NCBI GenBank assembly: GCA_963696075.1
Contig: CAVOJD010000009.1
Span: 310,001 to 374,000 of the forward strand
Reading direction: 5' to 3'
Source of the DNA: CAJQQK01 sp963696075
Lineage (GTDB): Bacteria; Pseudomonadota; Alphaproteobacteria; Rhizobiales; Hyphomicrobiaceae
Length of the DNA: 64,000 nucleotides
A model generated the notes under the pieces. The model was not told the origin of the DNA and searched no databases. It saw only the letters and a program-made list of their open reading frames with translations. Each line of letters begins with the position of its first letter. Positions within the stretch are counted from its first letter, which is position 1. The position numbers and the translations under genes were made by a program. Below are positions 9,622 to 18,527 of the stretch, piece by piece.

Positions 9622-10365
9622 ATGCGGTGGACGCGTGAGGGAGGGATCGGTATCGCGACACAGGATCGAGCGCTGGTGCTGTTTTCGGGGGGGCAGGACT
9701 CGGCGACATGTCTGGCCTGGGCCTTGGCGCGCTATTCGCTGGTGGAGACGGTTGCATTTGACTATGGCCAGCGCCATTCAATCGAGCTTGAGCTCCGGCC
9801 GCGGTTTCTGGCACGTATTGGGGCGCTTGCGCCTGAGTGGGGCGAGCGGCTCGGTGACGACCATGTCCTCGACCTTTCGACCCTCGGCGAGATCAGCGAA
9901 ACGGCGCTGACCCGCGAATCCGCGATCGGAATGGATCAGGCGGGCCTGCCGACGACATTCGTTCCCGGCCGCAACCTGATCTTCCTGACATTTGCCGCAG
10001 CGCTTGCGTGGCGGCGGGGCCTTGGCGTTCTCGTCGGCGGCATGTGTGAGACGGATTTCTCGGGCTATCCCGACTGCCGGGACGAGGCGCTGCAGACCTT
10101 GGCGCGGGCGATCCGGCTTGGCATGAACAGTGACCTTGTCCTCGAGACGCCCTTGATGTGGCGCACGAAGGGGGCAACGTGGGCGCTTGCCGAGGAACTG
10201 GGCGGGGTGGGGCTGGTCGATGCGATCATCGAGGATACGCACACGTGCTATCTCGGTGAACGCGGGCCGAAACACCCCTGGGGCTATGGGTGCTCAGCGT
10301 GCCCGTCGTGTGAGCTGCGTGAAAAAGGATGGCGGGAATGGCAACAGACACTGAAAAGCTCCTAG
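9622..10365 (+). CDS. queC: 7-cyano-7-deazaguanine synthase
   Basis: This 247-residue enzyme makes preQ0 from 7-carboxy-7-deazaguanine, ammonia and ATP in the queuosine pathway. The PP-loop SGGQDS lies at residues 22-27, and YGQRHSIEL follows. At the C-terminus the zinc-binding cysteines are arranged as CYLGE...GCSACPSC. The ATG at 9622 gives a normal N-terminus; the frame stays open further upstream but runs into the divergent eno promoter region. Its end overlaps the next small gene by 28 bases. queF lies 1 kb downstream. Confidence 0.95.
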   Translation: MRWTREGGIGIATQDRALVLFSGGQDSATCLAWALARYSLVETVAFDYGQRHSIELELRPRFLARIGALAPEWGERLGDDHVLDLSTLGEISETALTRESAIGMDQAGLPTTFVPGRNLIFLTFAAALAWRRGLGVLVGGMCETDFSGYPDCRDEALQTLARAIRLGMNSDLVLETPLMWRTKGATWALAEELGGVGLVDAIIEDTHTCYLGERGPKHPWGYGCSACPSCELREKGWREWQQTLKSS

Positions 10366-10595
10366 GGGCGATCGAGGACGCCAAGGCGGGGCGCTGGGAG
10401 GCAGCCCACAGTGTTGCCCAATCGCTTGAGGGCAATCGGGAGGCCGACTGGCTGCACGCCATCCTGCACAAGATCGAGGGTGATGCCGCAAACAGCCGCT
10501 ACTGGTATTCGCGCACGCCCCACGATTATGAAGACTGGGCGGAGAGCCGGGCGGAGCTTGATGCGCTTGGCGCAGAGTTGCGCGCGGCCGGTTGA
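10338..10595 (+). CDS. Small conserved-looking protein overlapping queC
   Basis: An 85-residue acidic, helical-looking soluble protein (ATDTEKLLGAIEDAKAGRWEAAHS..., then HAILHKIEGD and SRYWYSRTP). The pattern of a short helical repeat followed by ILHKIEGDAANSRYWY resembles small conserved alphaproteobacterial hypotheticals, but I cannot name the function. It begins inside the last codons of queC (an alternative ATG is at 10329), so it is translationally coupled to queC. It ends 122 bases before the next gene. A role linked to queuosine synthesis is only guilt by association. Confidence 0.7.
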   Translation: MATDTEKLLGAIEDAKAGRWEAAHSVAQSLEGNREADWLHAILHKIEGDAANSRYWYSRTPHDYEDWAESRAELDALGAELRAAG

Positions 10596-10717
10596 GACCT
10601 GGCCACTGGTCAAGCTCATGAAAAGGCGCTAGATCTCCGGCTTCGTCATCTCGCCGGTCCACATGGCCGGCTCAGCGCGCCATCTCGTTGCGCTATAAAA
10701 ATCGGAGATTAAATCGG

Positions 10718-11281
10718 ATGACACTCGACGCCCAGCGCAAGCTGGAGGGCGTGGTTTTTCTCGCGCTCTTCACCGCCTGTATTCCCGCCGCCAACTGGAT
10801 CATTCAAAACGTCGGCACAACCTGCGTCCCGAATGGCCCCTGCCTCATTCCCGTCGCCCCCGGCCTGATGGCGCCTAGCGCCGTGCTGGTCGTTGGGCTC
10901 GCGTTCGTGTTGCGCGATCTCGTCCAGCGCCGCCTCGGGTTCCATTTCGCCGCCATTGCGGTGGTGGTCGGCGCCGCCCTCTCGGCGCTGCTGGCGCCGC
11001 CGCAGCTCGTGATTGCCTCCGGCGTCGCCTTCCTGATCTCGGAGCTGGCGGACCTTGCGGTTTATACGCCGCTGCAGAAGCGGCGCATGGTCCTGGCGGT
11101 GGTTGCCTCGAGCGTCGTCGGGCTGATCGTCGACAGCGCCATCTTCCTGCAATTGGCGTTCGGGGACCTCAGCTACATCTGGGGCCAGATCGTGGGCAAG
11201 GCCTGGATGGTGGTGCTGGCGATCCCGTTCATCATGTGGCTCAGGGCGCGCGATGAACGGCTGGGGCTGGCGCCGGCTTGA
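10718..11281 (+). CDS. yhhQ: VUT/YhhQ family queuosine precursor transporter
   Basis: A 187-residue integral membrane protein with about six hydrophobic segments and the family features FLALFTACIPAANWIIQNVG, FVLRDLVQRRLG and ISELADLAVYTPLQ. Members of COG1738 (VUT, YhhQ) import preQ0/preQ1. The ATG at 10718 follows a CGGAGATT RBS; a TTG at 10688 would add ten residues. It sits between queC and queF. Keeping an importer next to biosynthetic genes fits a cell that both salvages and makes queuosine precursors. Confidence 0.9.
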   Translation: MTLDAQRKLEGVVFLALFTACIPAANWIIQNVGTTCVPNGPCLIPVAPGLMAPSAVLVVGLAFVLRDLVQRRLGFHFAAIAVVVGAALSALLAPPQLVIASGVAFLISELADLAVYTPLQKRRMVLAVVASSVVGLIVDSAIFLQLAFGDLSYIWGQIVGKAWMVVLAIPFIMWLRARDERLGLAPA

Positions 11282-11422
11282 GTTGGCTCACGGGCTATTC
11301 CGGGCGCTGGCGCGCCCGGGCCCTCCGCATGGGCGGCGCACGGCGCCGGGTCGCGTTGCTCCCGGACAGGGGGGCGGCGGAGAGGTTTGGATTGATAAGT
11401 CTCGGGATTTGGATTGGATGAT

Positions 11423-11887
11423 ATGACCAACAGTGACACCAGTCATCTTTCCCAGCTTGGGATGGAAAGCACCCTTCCCGCCTCGCCGGAGGCTGCGGTG
11501 CTGGAGCGCGTCGCCAACCCGCACCCGGATGCCGATTACGTCGCGCGCTTTACCGCGCCGGAGTTCACGTCGCTTTGCCCGGTGACGGGGCAGCCGGACT
11601 TCGCCCATCTCGTGATCGACTACGTGCCGGATGAATGGCTGGTCGAATCCAAGTCACTCAAGTTGTATCTAGGCGCCTTCCGCAATCATGGCGCCTTTCA
11701 CGAAGACTGCACGATCGCGATCGCCAAGCGGCTCGTCGACCTGCTTGCCCCCCGCTTCCTCAGGATCGGCGGCTACTGGTATCCGCGCGGCGGCATTCCG
11801 ATCGACGTGTTCTGGCAAACCGGAGAGCTGCCGGCCGGCGTGTGGCTGCCGGCGCAGGGTGTAGCGCCCTATCGGGGGCGAGGTTAG
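11423..11887 (+). CDS. queF: NADPH-dependent 7-cyano-7-deazaguanine reductase
   Basis: This 154-residue enzyme reduces the nitrile of preQ0 to preQ1. The catalytic cysteine is in TSLCPVTGQPDF (C52) and the QueF signature ESKSLK is at residues 75-80; HGAFHEDC follows. The size is that of the short, unimodular (YkvM-like) QueF. The ATG at 11423 has only a weak RBS. With queC and the transporter upstream on the same strand this forms a compact queuosine cluster; queD and queE are not in the window. Confidence 0.95.
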   Translation: MTNSDTSHLSQLGMESTLPASPEAAVLERVANPHPDADYVARFTAPEFTSLCPVTGQPDFAHLVIDYVPDEWLVESKSLKLYLGAFRNHGAFHEDCTIAIAKRLVDLLAPRFLRIGGYWYPRGGIPIDVFWQTGELPAGVWLPAQGVAPYRGRG

Positions 11888-11928
11888 GGCCCCCTGCCCT
11901 TCTTTATATCCCGGGGTTGTCTCGCGCA

Positions 11929-12801
11929 TCAGGAGGCGAGCAGCCAGGGGGGCAAGCGCTGGACGCGGGTGTGTACCTCGGCCGCGTCGAGGCCGCCGAG
12001 GGCGTGGACGCGCTCATAGAGCATCGCCATCAGCTCCTTGCGGTCGCGGATCTCCTGGCAGGCATCGGCCGGGATGACGTCGCCGACGTGGACGTGGAGC
12101 GCCTCGCCGACACGGACACGAAACTCGCGGATGATGAGGGCAAGGCGCAAGGTGGGAGAAAATTTCGAGACAAACTGGAAGAGGGGGGAGCACTGGCCCT
12201 CGAAATAGAGCGGCAGGACCTGGGCGCGGGCCTGGTGGATCATGCGCGCGGTGAACCGTTTCCACGGCAGGTCGACGGCACGGCCGAAGGTTGTCGGCGA
12301 GGTTGCGACGCCACCGGCGGGGAAGACGATGATGGTGGTGCCTTCCTTGAGGAGGCGCAGGGCTTCGTTGCGGGTCGCGATATTGGTCGCCTGGGCGGCG
12401 CGGGTCTGGGCGAAGTCGATCGGCAGCGAATAGGGACGGATCTCGGGCGCCTTGAGGAGATCGTTGTTGATCAGCACCTTGAAGGGACGGCCAAGGCGCT
12501 CGACCATCGAGATGGTGCCGAGGCCGTCGAGGATGCCATAGGGGTGATTGGCGACCACGATCAGGGGGGCTGCCGGGTCGAGAACCGGGGGAAAGGTGCC
12601 GGAGCGGACCAGCACGTCGATGTTGATCAGATCCAGAGCCGGGCCGATGATCGGTCCCCCCTTCGGCACGATTTCGTCGCGCCAGTGCTCATAATAGGGG
12701 ACGAAATAGTTGCGCCCGGAAAGCCGCTCGATGGAGCGGATTGTCAATTGCTTCCATTTCGGGTCGTCGGCGGTGGCATAGGTCAGGTGCGGGAATTTCA
12801 T
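11929..12801 (-). CDS. Lysophospholipid acyltransferase family (PlsC-like) protein
   Basis: A 290-residue protein of the glycerol-phosphate/lysophospholipid acyltransferase superfamily. The catalytic pair sits in ANHPYGILDG (H86, D92), and a later FPAGGVATSP corresponds to the substrate-binding block III motif. This subset of the family includes OlsA-type acyltransferases and proteins once labelled 'hemolysins'. The ATG at 12801 was chosen because the preceding codons are low-complexity and overlap the end of thrS. It follows thrS after 82 bases on the same strand. The acyl acceptor cannot be told from sequence. Confidence 0.82.
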   Translation of the reverse strand: MKFPHLTYATADDPKWKQLTIRSIERLSGRNYFVPYYEHWRDEIVPKGGPIIGPALDLINIDVLVRSGTFPPVLDPAAPLIVVANHPYGILDGLGTISMVERLGRPFKVLINNDLLKAPEIRPYSLPIDFAQTRAAQATNIATRNEALRLLKEGTTIIVFPAGGVATSPTTFGRAVDLPWKRFTARMIHQARAQVLPLYFEGQCSPLFQFVSKFSPTLRLALIIREFRVRVGEALHVHVGDVIPADACQEIRDRKELMAMLYERVHALGGLDAAEVHTRVQRLPPWLLAS

Positions 12802-12883
12802 CGCGTGGGCTAACCGGCAATGAGGAGCGGAGGCTGGGGGGTGGCGGGGGCCGTGGCGCCGACGGCCCGCACCGGTCTGGTGT

Positions 12884-14860
12884 TCATTCGGCAGCCTCGG
12901 TGACGGCGGCCCCGGCTTGCCGGGCAAGATCCGGCGGCACGGCTTCGGCGAGCAGCATGGCCTTGGCCTCGGCCAACGTCATCACGGTCTGGTCCTTGGA
13001 GCCCATGCGGCGGATCGAGATCGTGCCTTCGTCCGCCTCGCGGCGGCCGGCGACGAGCAGGACGGGCACCTTGGCCAGCGAATGCTCGCGCACCTTATAG
13101 TTGATCTTCTCGTTTCTGAGGTCGGTTTCAACGCGCAGGCCTGCTGCCTTCAATTCGGCTGCGACCTTGAGGGCATAGTCATCCGCCTCGGTGACGATCG
13201 TGCACACGGTCGCCTGGACGGGTGCGAGCCACAGCGGGAAGTGGCCGGCATAGCTCTCGATCAGGATGCCGAGGAAGCGTTCCATGGAGCCGAGAATGGC
13301 GCGGTGAAGCATCACCGGGCGGCGCTTCTCGCTGTCGGCTGCGATATAGAACGCATCGAAGCGCTCGGGCAGGTTGAAGTCGACCTGGTTGGTGCCGCAC
13401 TGCCATTCGCGGCCGATCGCATCCTTCAGCACATACTCGTACTTCGGCCCATAGAACGCGCCTTCGCCCGGATTGATACCGGTCTTGATGCGGTCCGATG
13501 AGGCGGCGATGCGATCGAGCACCTTCAGCATGATCTCTTCGGCGCGGTCCCATTGCTCGTCCGTGCCGACGCGTTTTTCAGGCCGGGTCGAGAGCTTGAT
13601 GGTGAACTCCTCGAAGCCGAAGTCGCGGTAGACCGACAGGATGAGGTCGTTGATCGCGATGCACTCGTCTTCGAGTTGTTGTTCGGTGCAGAAGACGTGG
13701 GCATCATCCTGCGTGAAGCCTCTGACGCGCATCAGGCCGTGGAGCGCGCCGGAGGGTTCATAGCGGTGGACGCAACCGAACTCCGAGACCCGGTAGGGCA
13801 GCTCGCGGTAGGAGCGCAGGCCATGCTTGAAGATCTGGACGTGGCCGGGGCAGTTCATCGGCTTGATCGCGAACTGGCGGTCGTCCTCCGTCGTCGTGGT
13901 GAACATGTTCTCGTGATACCACTCCCAGTGGCCCGAGGTTTCCCACAGTGACCGGTCGAGGATTTGCGGCGCGTTCACTTCCATGTAGCCGGCCGCGTTC
14001 TGGCGGCGGCGCATGTACTCGGTCAAGGTCTGGAACAGCTGCCAGCCCTTGGGGTGCCAGAACACCACGCCGGGGCCTTCCTCCTGGAAATGGAACAGGT
14101 TCATCTCGCGGCCAAGCTTGCGGTGGTCGCGCTTTTCGGCTTCCTCGATCTGGGTCAGGTGCGCCTTGAGGTCTTTGTCGCTCGCCCACGCGGTGCCGTA
14201 GATGCGCTGGAGCATCGCGTTGTCGGAATTGCCGCGCCAGTAGGCGCCCGCCAGCTTCATGAGCTTGAAGGCCGTGCCGATCTGGCCCGTCGCCGTCATG
14301 TGCGGGCCGCGGCACAGGTCGAGCCATTCGCCCTGGCGATAGATCTTGAGGTCCTGGCCCTCGGGGATCGCGTCGACGAGTTCGACCTTGTAGTCCTCGC
14401 CCTGGCTCTTGAAGTGCTTCCTGGCCTCTTCGCGCGACCAGATCTCCTTGGTGAACGGCTTGTTGCGCGCAATGATCTCGCGCATCTTCGCCTCGATCTT
14501 TTCGAGGTCCTCGAGGTGGAACGGCTCGTCGCGGGCGAAATCGTAATAGAAGCCGTTCTCGATCACCGGGCCGATGGTGACCTGGGTGCCGGGGAACAGT
14601 TCCTGGACTGCTTCGGCAAGCACGTGCGCACAGTCGTGGCGAATGAGTTCGAGCGCTTCGTCGTCGGTGCGGGTGATGATTTTGACGTCGCCATCCTTGC
14701 GAATCGGATCGGCGAGATCGGTGAGTTCGCCGTCGAGCACGATCGCAACGGCCTTCTTGGCGAGCGACTTGGAAATGCTCTCGGCCAGCGCCGCGCCGGT
14801 AATGCCTTCCGGGTACGCGCGCTCCGAACCGTCCGGGAATTTCAGGGAAATCTCGCTCAT
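12884..14860 (-). CDS. thrS: Threonine--tRNA ligase
   Basis: This 658-residue class II aminoacyl-tRNA synthetase charges tRNA-Thr. An N-terminal TGS domain (residues 1-60) is followed by the editing domain with HDCAHVLAEAVQELFPG, the catalytic core with the zinc cysteine in KPMNCPGH and motif 2 around YRVSEFGCVHRYEPSGAL, and a C-terminal anticodon-binding domain (from about 550). Length and order are canonical. It is divergent from the FkbM methyltransferase gene; the 174-base gap holds the two promoters. Confidence 0.97.
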   Translation of the reverse strand: MSEISLKFPDGSERAYPEGITGAALAESISKSLAKKAVAIVLDGELTDLADPIRKDGDVKIITRTDDEALELIRHDCAHVLAEAVQELFPGTQVTIGPVIENGFYYDFARDEPFHLEDLEKIEAKMREIIARNKPFTKEIWSREEARKHFKSQGEDYKVELVDAIPEGQDLKIYRQGEWLDLCRGPHMTATGQIGTAFKLMKLAGAYWRGNSDNAMLQRIYGTAWASDKDLKAHLTQIEEAEKRDHRKLGREMNLFHFQEEGPGVVFWHPKGWQLFQTLTEYMRRRQNAAGYMEVNAPQILDRSLWETSGHWEWYHENMFTTTTEDDRQFAIKPMNCPGHVQIFKHGLRSYRELPYRVSEFGCVHRYEPSGALHGLMRVRGFTQDDAHVFCTEQQLEDECIAINDLILSVYRDFGFEEFTIKLSTRPEKRVGTDEQWDRAEEIMLKVLDRIAASSDRIKTGINPGEGAFYGPKYEYVLKDAIGREWQCGTNQVDFNLPERFDAFYIAADSEKRRPVMLHRAILGSMERFLGILIESYAGHFPLWLAPVQATVCTIVTEADDYALKVAAELKAAGLRVETDLRNEKINYKVREHSLAKVPVLLVAGRREADEGTISIRRMGSKDQTVMTLAEAKAMLLAEAVPPDLARQAGAAVTEAAE

Positions 14861-15034
14861 GGCATGTTCCTCTCAGTCGCTGCCAACCACGCAGGTAAGA
14901 TGAAGGCGGGTGATAGCCACAATTCGCGGGCCTTGGCAAGGCTGGTGGGCGATGGCAAAAGGGCCGGATCGCGGTTGGGTGGTCTTGTAAGGCCGAGACC
15001 GACGAAGGCGAGAGGGGCAGTCGGGGGCAGGTCG

Positions 15035-15781
15035 ATGCGCGGATATTTCAAGAAGCTTCAACGTCAGGCGCAGGTGAGAGCGCACATCGCCCAGCATGGC
15101 GGATTCAGCTTTCATGGCGGCGCGGTGGACGTCCCGGACGATCTTCATCTGAGAATCCGCGCGAAAGTTGCCAGCGGCGAATACGAAGCCACCGAATGCG
15201 CGCTGATCGAGGCGTTCCTGCCGCCGGACCGTCCGGTCGTCGAACTGGGCGGCTGTCTGGGGTTGGTGAGCAACGTCATCGCACGCCGCCTCAAGCCGGG
15301 GACGCCGTTCGTGGTGGTGGAGGCCAATCCCGCGCTGCATGAGATTTGCCAGCGCAATGCAACGCTCGATGGTGCGGCCGGGAATGTTCATGTCGAGAGC
15401 GCAGCGATTGCGTATGACGGCGCAGACGTGATTTTCGACGTCTCGGACAATGTCCATGTCAGTCGGCTTGCAACCCATGGCGCCAGCCAGGGGGTTCGGG
15501 TTCCGGCGCGCACGCTCGGGGACGTCTTGGCGGCTGCCGGGATCACGGATCGCTATTCGCTGATCTGCGATATCGAGGGGGCCGAAGTCGATCTCATCGA
15601 GCGGGACGCCGACGCGCTGGGGCGGTGCGATCTCCTGGTGATCGAGATGCATCCGGCCGCGTTCGAGAAGGCCGGCCGCAGTCTCGAAGAGATGGTCGCG
15701 AAGATTGAGGCCCTTGGTCTCGTGGAGCGGCGGCGAATGGCGGATGTGTTCGCCTTCGAGCGGGCGGCCGGGACCGCATGA
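15035..15781 (+). CDS. FkbM family methyltransferase
   Basis: A 248-residue SAM-dependent methyltransferase. The nucleotide-binding loop is VVELGGCLGLVSN (about residues 69-81) and the family's acidic motif is CDIEGAEVDLIE. FkbM-type enzymes O-methylate sugars and polyketides. The ATG at 15035 follows GGGGGCAGG; the frame extends far upstream antisense to thrS, which I regard as shadow. The stop overlaps the following glycosyltransferase start (ATGA), so both are translated together and probably act on the same surface polysaccharide. Confidence 0.82.
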   Translation: MRGYFKKLQRQAQVRAHIAQHGGFSFHGGAVDVPDDLHLRIRAKVASGEYEATECALIEAFLPPDRPVVELGGCLGLVSNVIARRLKPGTPFVVVEANPALHEICQRNATLDGAAGNVHVESAAIAYDGADVIFDVSDNVHVSRLATHGASQGVRVPARTLGDVLAAAGITDRYSLICDIEGAEVDLIERDADALGRCDLLVIEMHPAAFEKAGRSLEEMVAKIEALGLVERRRMADVFAFERAAGTA

Positions 15782-16659
15782 GCGCGGGCCGCGACGCACC
15801 CGGTGTTGAGGCCGAAGCGGGAGATGAGACGTCGATCGCCGTCGTGCTGGTTGCCTACAACAGCGCCGGCGTGATCCGCGAGGCCGTGCTTTCGGTCGAC
15901 GAGGCAGCAGATATCATCGTCGTCGACAACGCGAGTGGGGATGATCTGGAGGCTGCACTTGATGGGACGGGCGCACGGATCATCCGCAATCGGGAAAACC
16001 TCGGGTTTGGGACAGCGTGCAATATCGGTGCGCGGTCGACGTCGGCCGCCTTCGTGCTGTTTCTCAATCCCGACGCCCGTCTCGAGCCGGGCGCACTGCA
16101 ACGGCTCAAGGCACGGGCGGAAGCTGACCCGGGGCTTGGGGCGCTCAACCCGCGTATCCTCGATGGTGAGGGAAAGGTCTGGCAGCGGCGCCACTCGCGG
16201 CTTCTTGATGAGGCGGCAAACCGGCGCGTGAAAGAGACGCTGACCGGAGATTGCGAGATCGAGATGCTGTCGGGTGCGGCCCTGTTCTGCCGCAAGGCGC
16301 ATTTCGACCGGATCGGCGGGTTCGATGAAAAGATCTTCCTGTTTTGCGAGGACGACGACGTCGCCGTGCGCCTGATGGCGGCAGGGTTTCGGCTCGGTTA
16401 TGTCCACGATGCGGTCGTGCGCCATGCCCGCGGCGGCTCATCCGCGCCATCACCGGCACTCGAACGCTTCAAGGCATATCATTTCATGCGCAGCGGCCGG
16501 TATGGCCGGCTGAAGCATGGTCTCGGCTTCAATCGACCCTATCAGATTGCGCTGTGCTCATGGAAATATGCGCTGGGCTGGCTCAAGTTCGATCGTCGCC
16601 AGCGGGCCAAATATGCTGGCTATTTGCGCGCGCTCGGGGAGCCGTCGCCGGACGTCTGA
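15778..16659 (+). CDS. Family 2 glycosyltransferase (rhamnosyltransferase-like)
   Basis: A 293-residue GT-A fold glycosyltransferase. The N-terminal IAVVLVAYNS, DIIVVDNASGD and FLNPDARLEPGAL carry the nucleotide-sugar and metal-binding elements; FCEDDDVAVRL is the usual acceptor-site acidic motif. The C-terminal 60 residues contain aromatic and basic patches (FKAYHFMRSGRYGRLKH). Such proteins add rhamnose or similar sugars to surface glycans. The start overlaps the FkbM gene by four bases. Its last 40 bases run antisense into yidD. Confidence 0.83.
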   Translation: MSAGRDAPGVEAEAGDETSIAVVLVAYNSAGVIREAVLSVDEAADIIVVDNASGDDLEAALDGTGARIIRNRENLGFGTACNIGARSTSAAFVLFLNPDARLEPGALQRLKARAEADPGLGALNPRILDGEGKVWQRRHSRLLDEAANRRVKETLTGDCEIEMLSGAALFCRKAHFDRIGGFDEKIFLFCEDDDVAVRLMAAGFRLGYVHDAVVRHARGGSSAPSPALERFKAYHFMRSGRYGRLKHGLGFNRPYQIALCSWKYALGWLKFDRRQRAKYAGYLRALGEPSPDV

Positions 16660-17048
16660 TGAGGTTTCGGCTCGCCGGCCCCGGTCTGCGTGAGCAGCTT
16701 TTCCGGTTTCGCGGCCTCCCAGCGCACCGTGATATGCCGCCCCGTCCAGCGCCCATACCGCCATGGCGCGAAGAGGTGGCGTTCTTTGCGAATATCGGGC
16801 ACCGGGTCAAGCCCGGCGGTGCCGAAGGGCTGGCAGCGCAGGAGGCGCGACATCGTCAGCCAGAATCCCCGCCAGGCGCCGTTGCGGTCGATGGCTTCGA
16901 GGGCATAGTCGGAGCACGTCGGCAGATGCCGGCAGGGCCAGCCAAGCCACGGGCGCACCGTCCAGCGGTAAAGATGAATGGGGGCCTTCAGCAGTCGCTG
17001 CGCCAGGGTCTGGCGTTCGGCGGTTTCGTGGGGTTTGCTGCGGCACAT
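16620..17048 (-). CDS. yidD: YidD membrane protein insertion efficiency factor
   Basis: A 142-residue basic protein with the YidD core: LYRWTVRPWLG...CRHLPTCSDYALEAI...GAWRGFWLTMSRLLRCQPFG...GLDPVP. YidD is a membrane-associated helper of YidC-dependent insertion. It is longer than most relatives because of a tail after the DPVP motif. It is not beside rpmH/rnpA/yidC here, but next to the IscU-like gene, 50 bases downstream of it on the same strand. The 3' end overlaps the convergent glycosyltransferase by 40 bases. Confidence 0.88.
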   Translation of the reverse strand: MCRSKPHETAERQTLAQRLLKAPIHLYRWTVRPWLGWPCRHLPTCSDYALEAIDRNGAWRGFWLTMSRLLRCQPFGTAGLDPVPDIRKERHLFAPWRYGRWTGRHITVRWEAAKPEKLLTQTGAGEPKPHQTSGDGSPSARK

Positions 17049-17098
17049 TCGATGACGTCATTTCGTTTCGGCCGGCGCTCGGTGTTGCCCCGGTTGCC

Positions 17099-17575
17099 TC
17101 AGGCGTTGGCTGCTTCGCTGTTTTCGCTGCCGGCTGCGGTTGCACCGGCGCGGTATTTTTCGACAGCCTTGTCGATCGCCTCGAACACCAGGAGCGTCGA
17201 GGCGTGGCGGGATTTATAGGGACGCACCGGCTCAAGCAGCGCCAGGTCCGCCCAGCGGCCCTCAGGCGGCGGGCCCTCTTCCTTGAGCATGGCGCGCATG
17301 ATGCGGCCGGTCTCCTGGACCTCCGCGATCGTTGCGCCCACGATCTCGCGGCCGACGATCGAAGCGGAAGCCTGTCCCAACAGGCAGGCTTTGACGGTCT
17401 GGCCGTAGTCGGTAACCGTGTCGCCATCGAAACACAGGTCGACGACAATCGTCGAACCGCACAGCTTCGAGTGAGCGGTCGCGGTCACGTCGGGCGCGGC
17501 AAGGCGGTCGGTGCGGGCCATGTTGGCTGCAATATCCAGCAACCGCGTGGAATAAATATCGTTGAGTTCTGCCAT
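17099..17575 (-). CDS. IscU/NifU-like iron-sulfur cluster scaffold family protein
   Basis: A 158-residue protein with the IscU fold pattern: LNDIYSTRLLDIA at the N-terminus, SKLCGSTIVVDL (C39), VKACLLGQASASI (C64) and SRHASTLLVFEAI near the end. Classical IscU/SufU scaffolds use three cysteines; here the third position reads RHAS, so only the first two are present, plus C48. It may therefore be a trafficking or regulatory paralogue rather than the main scaffold. The ATG at 17575 was preferred over one nine codons upstream. It sits divergent to folE with yidD downstream. Confidence 0.75.
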   Translation of the reverse strand: MAELNDIYSTRLLDIAANMARTDRLAAPDVTATAHSKLCGSTIVVDLCFDGDTVTDYGQTVKACLLGQASASIVGREIVGATIAEVQETGRIMRAMLKEEGPPPEGRWADLALLEPVRPYKSRHASTLLVFEAIDKAVEKYRAGATAAGSENSEAANA

Positions 17576-17840
17576 AACGCCTCGTTGTGTGCCCGCGCTC
17601 ACGCCATATCCTCAAAGATACACGGACCTGGCAAGTGGGAACACTGCCGCGCCGGTCTGCTCGTGGTCAAATCGATCGTAGGGAGGGGAATGGTCCGGCG
17701 CGATAACTCACCCTATGATCCGATATAGGTGTCAGGTTCGTTTAGCCAAATAGGTGGGCGGGCGGATAAGGTGAACGCTGCATGTTGCCAAACCACCTCG
17801 CTCGCGGCCACACTAGGGCTGCGGGGGACTTTCCGAGAGA

Positions 17841-18524
17841 ATGCCGGTGAACGCCGGGCATCCTGCCAACCCAGAGCAATCGATGAGCTCCATGTCCAAA
17901 TTTGACGGCGACATCGCAACACCGCCTGTTGCCAAAGCGGTTGCATCGGAACGGGCTCCGGTCGACCAACGCATGGTCGAAGAGGCCGTTCGTGTGCTGA
18001 TCGCATGGGCCGGTGACGATCCGGATCGTGAGGATCTGGTGGCGACGCCGGCACGTGTTGCAGAGGCTTTCAAGGAATATTTCCGCGGCTACCGCGAGGA
18101 TGCGCTCGCGTGGCTGCAGGACGCCGATGTCGATATGGCACGGGGCTATGATGACATGGTCATGCTGCGCGATATCCGACTGCAGAGCTTTTGCGAGCAC
18201 CATCTGACGCCGTTCGAAGGCAAGGCGCACGTCGCCTATATTCCCGGCCAGAAGGTCGTCGGGCTGTCGCGGCTGGCCCGCGTCGTTGACACGCTGGCCC
18301 GACGGTTACAGACGCAGGAAGCGCTGACGCACCAGATTGCCGAGACGATCGAGGCGGGTCTCAAGCCGCGCGGCGTTGCGATCCTTATCGAGGCGGAACA
18401 CCAGTGCATGTCGCTCAGGGGCGTGCGGCAATCGGGCGTGGCCGCTCTCACCCACCGGTTTGTCGGTGATTTTGAGGCGGACAATGGGCTTAAGGAACGC
18501 TTCATGCGGCTTGCGGGACACTAG
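17841..18524 (+). CDS. folE: GTP cyclohydrolase I (type IA)
   Basis: This 227-residue enzyme converts GTP to 7,8-dihydroneopterin triphosphate, the first step to folate; the same product feeds queuosine synthesis through QueD. Zinc ligands are visible in SFCEHHLTPF (C118, H121) and QCMSLRG (C189); GLSRLARVVD and LTHQIAETI are the usual substrate-pocket segments. Alternative in-frame ATGs lie at 17883 and 17892, since the first 20 residues are poorly conserved in nature. hisI starts three bases after the stop. Confidence 0.95.
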   Translation: MPVNAGHPANPEQSMSSMSKFDGDIATPPVAKAVASERAPVDQRMVEEAVRVLIAWAGDDPDREDLVATPARVAEAFKEYFRGYREDALAWLQDADVDMARGYDDMVMLRDIRLQSFCEHHLTPFEGKAHVAYIPGQKVVGLSRLARVVDTLARRLQTQEALTHQIAETIEAGLKPRGVAILIEAEHQCMSLRGVRQSGVAALTHRFVGDFEADNGLKERFMRLAGH

Positions 18525-18527
18525 CCG

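Noticed and set aside
10596..11422. preQ1 riboswitch upstream of the transporter or queF
   Set aside because: I looked for the short C-rich hairpin-pseudoknot pattern in both leaders and did not find it; only a GC hairpin near 11299-11320 is present.
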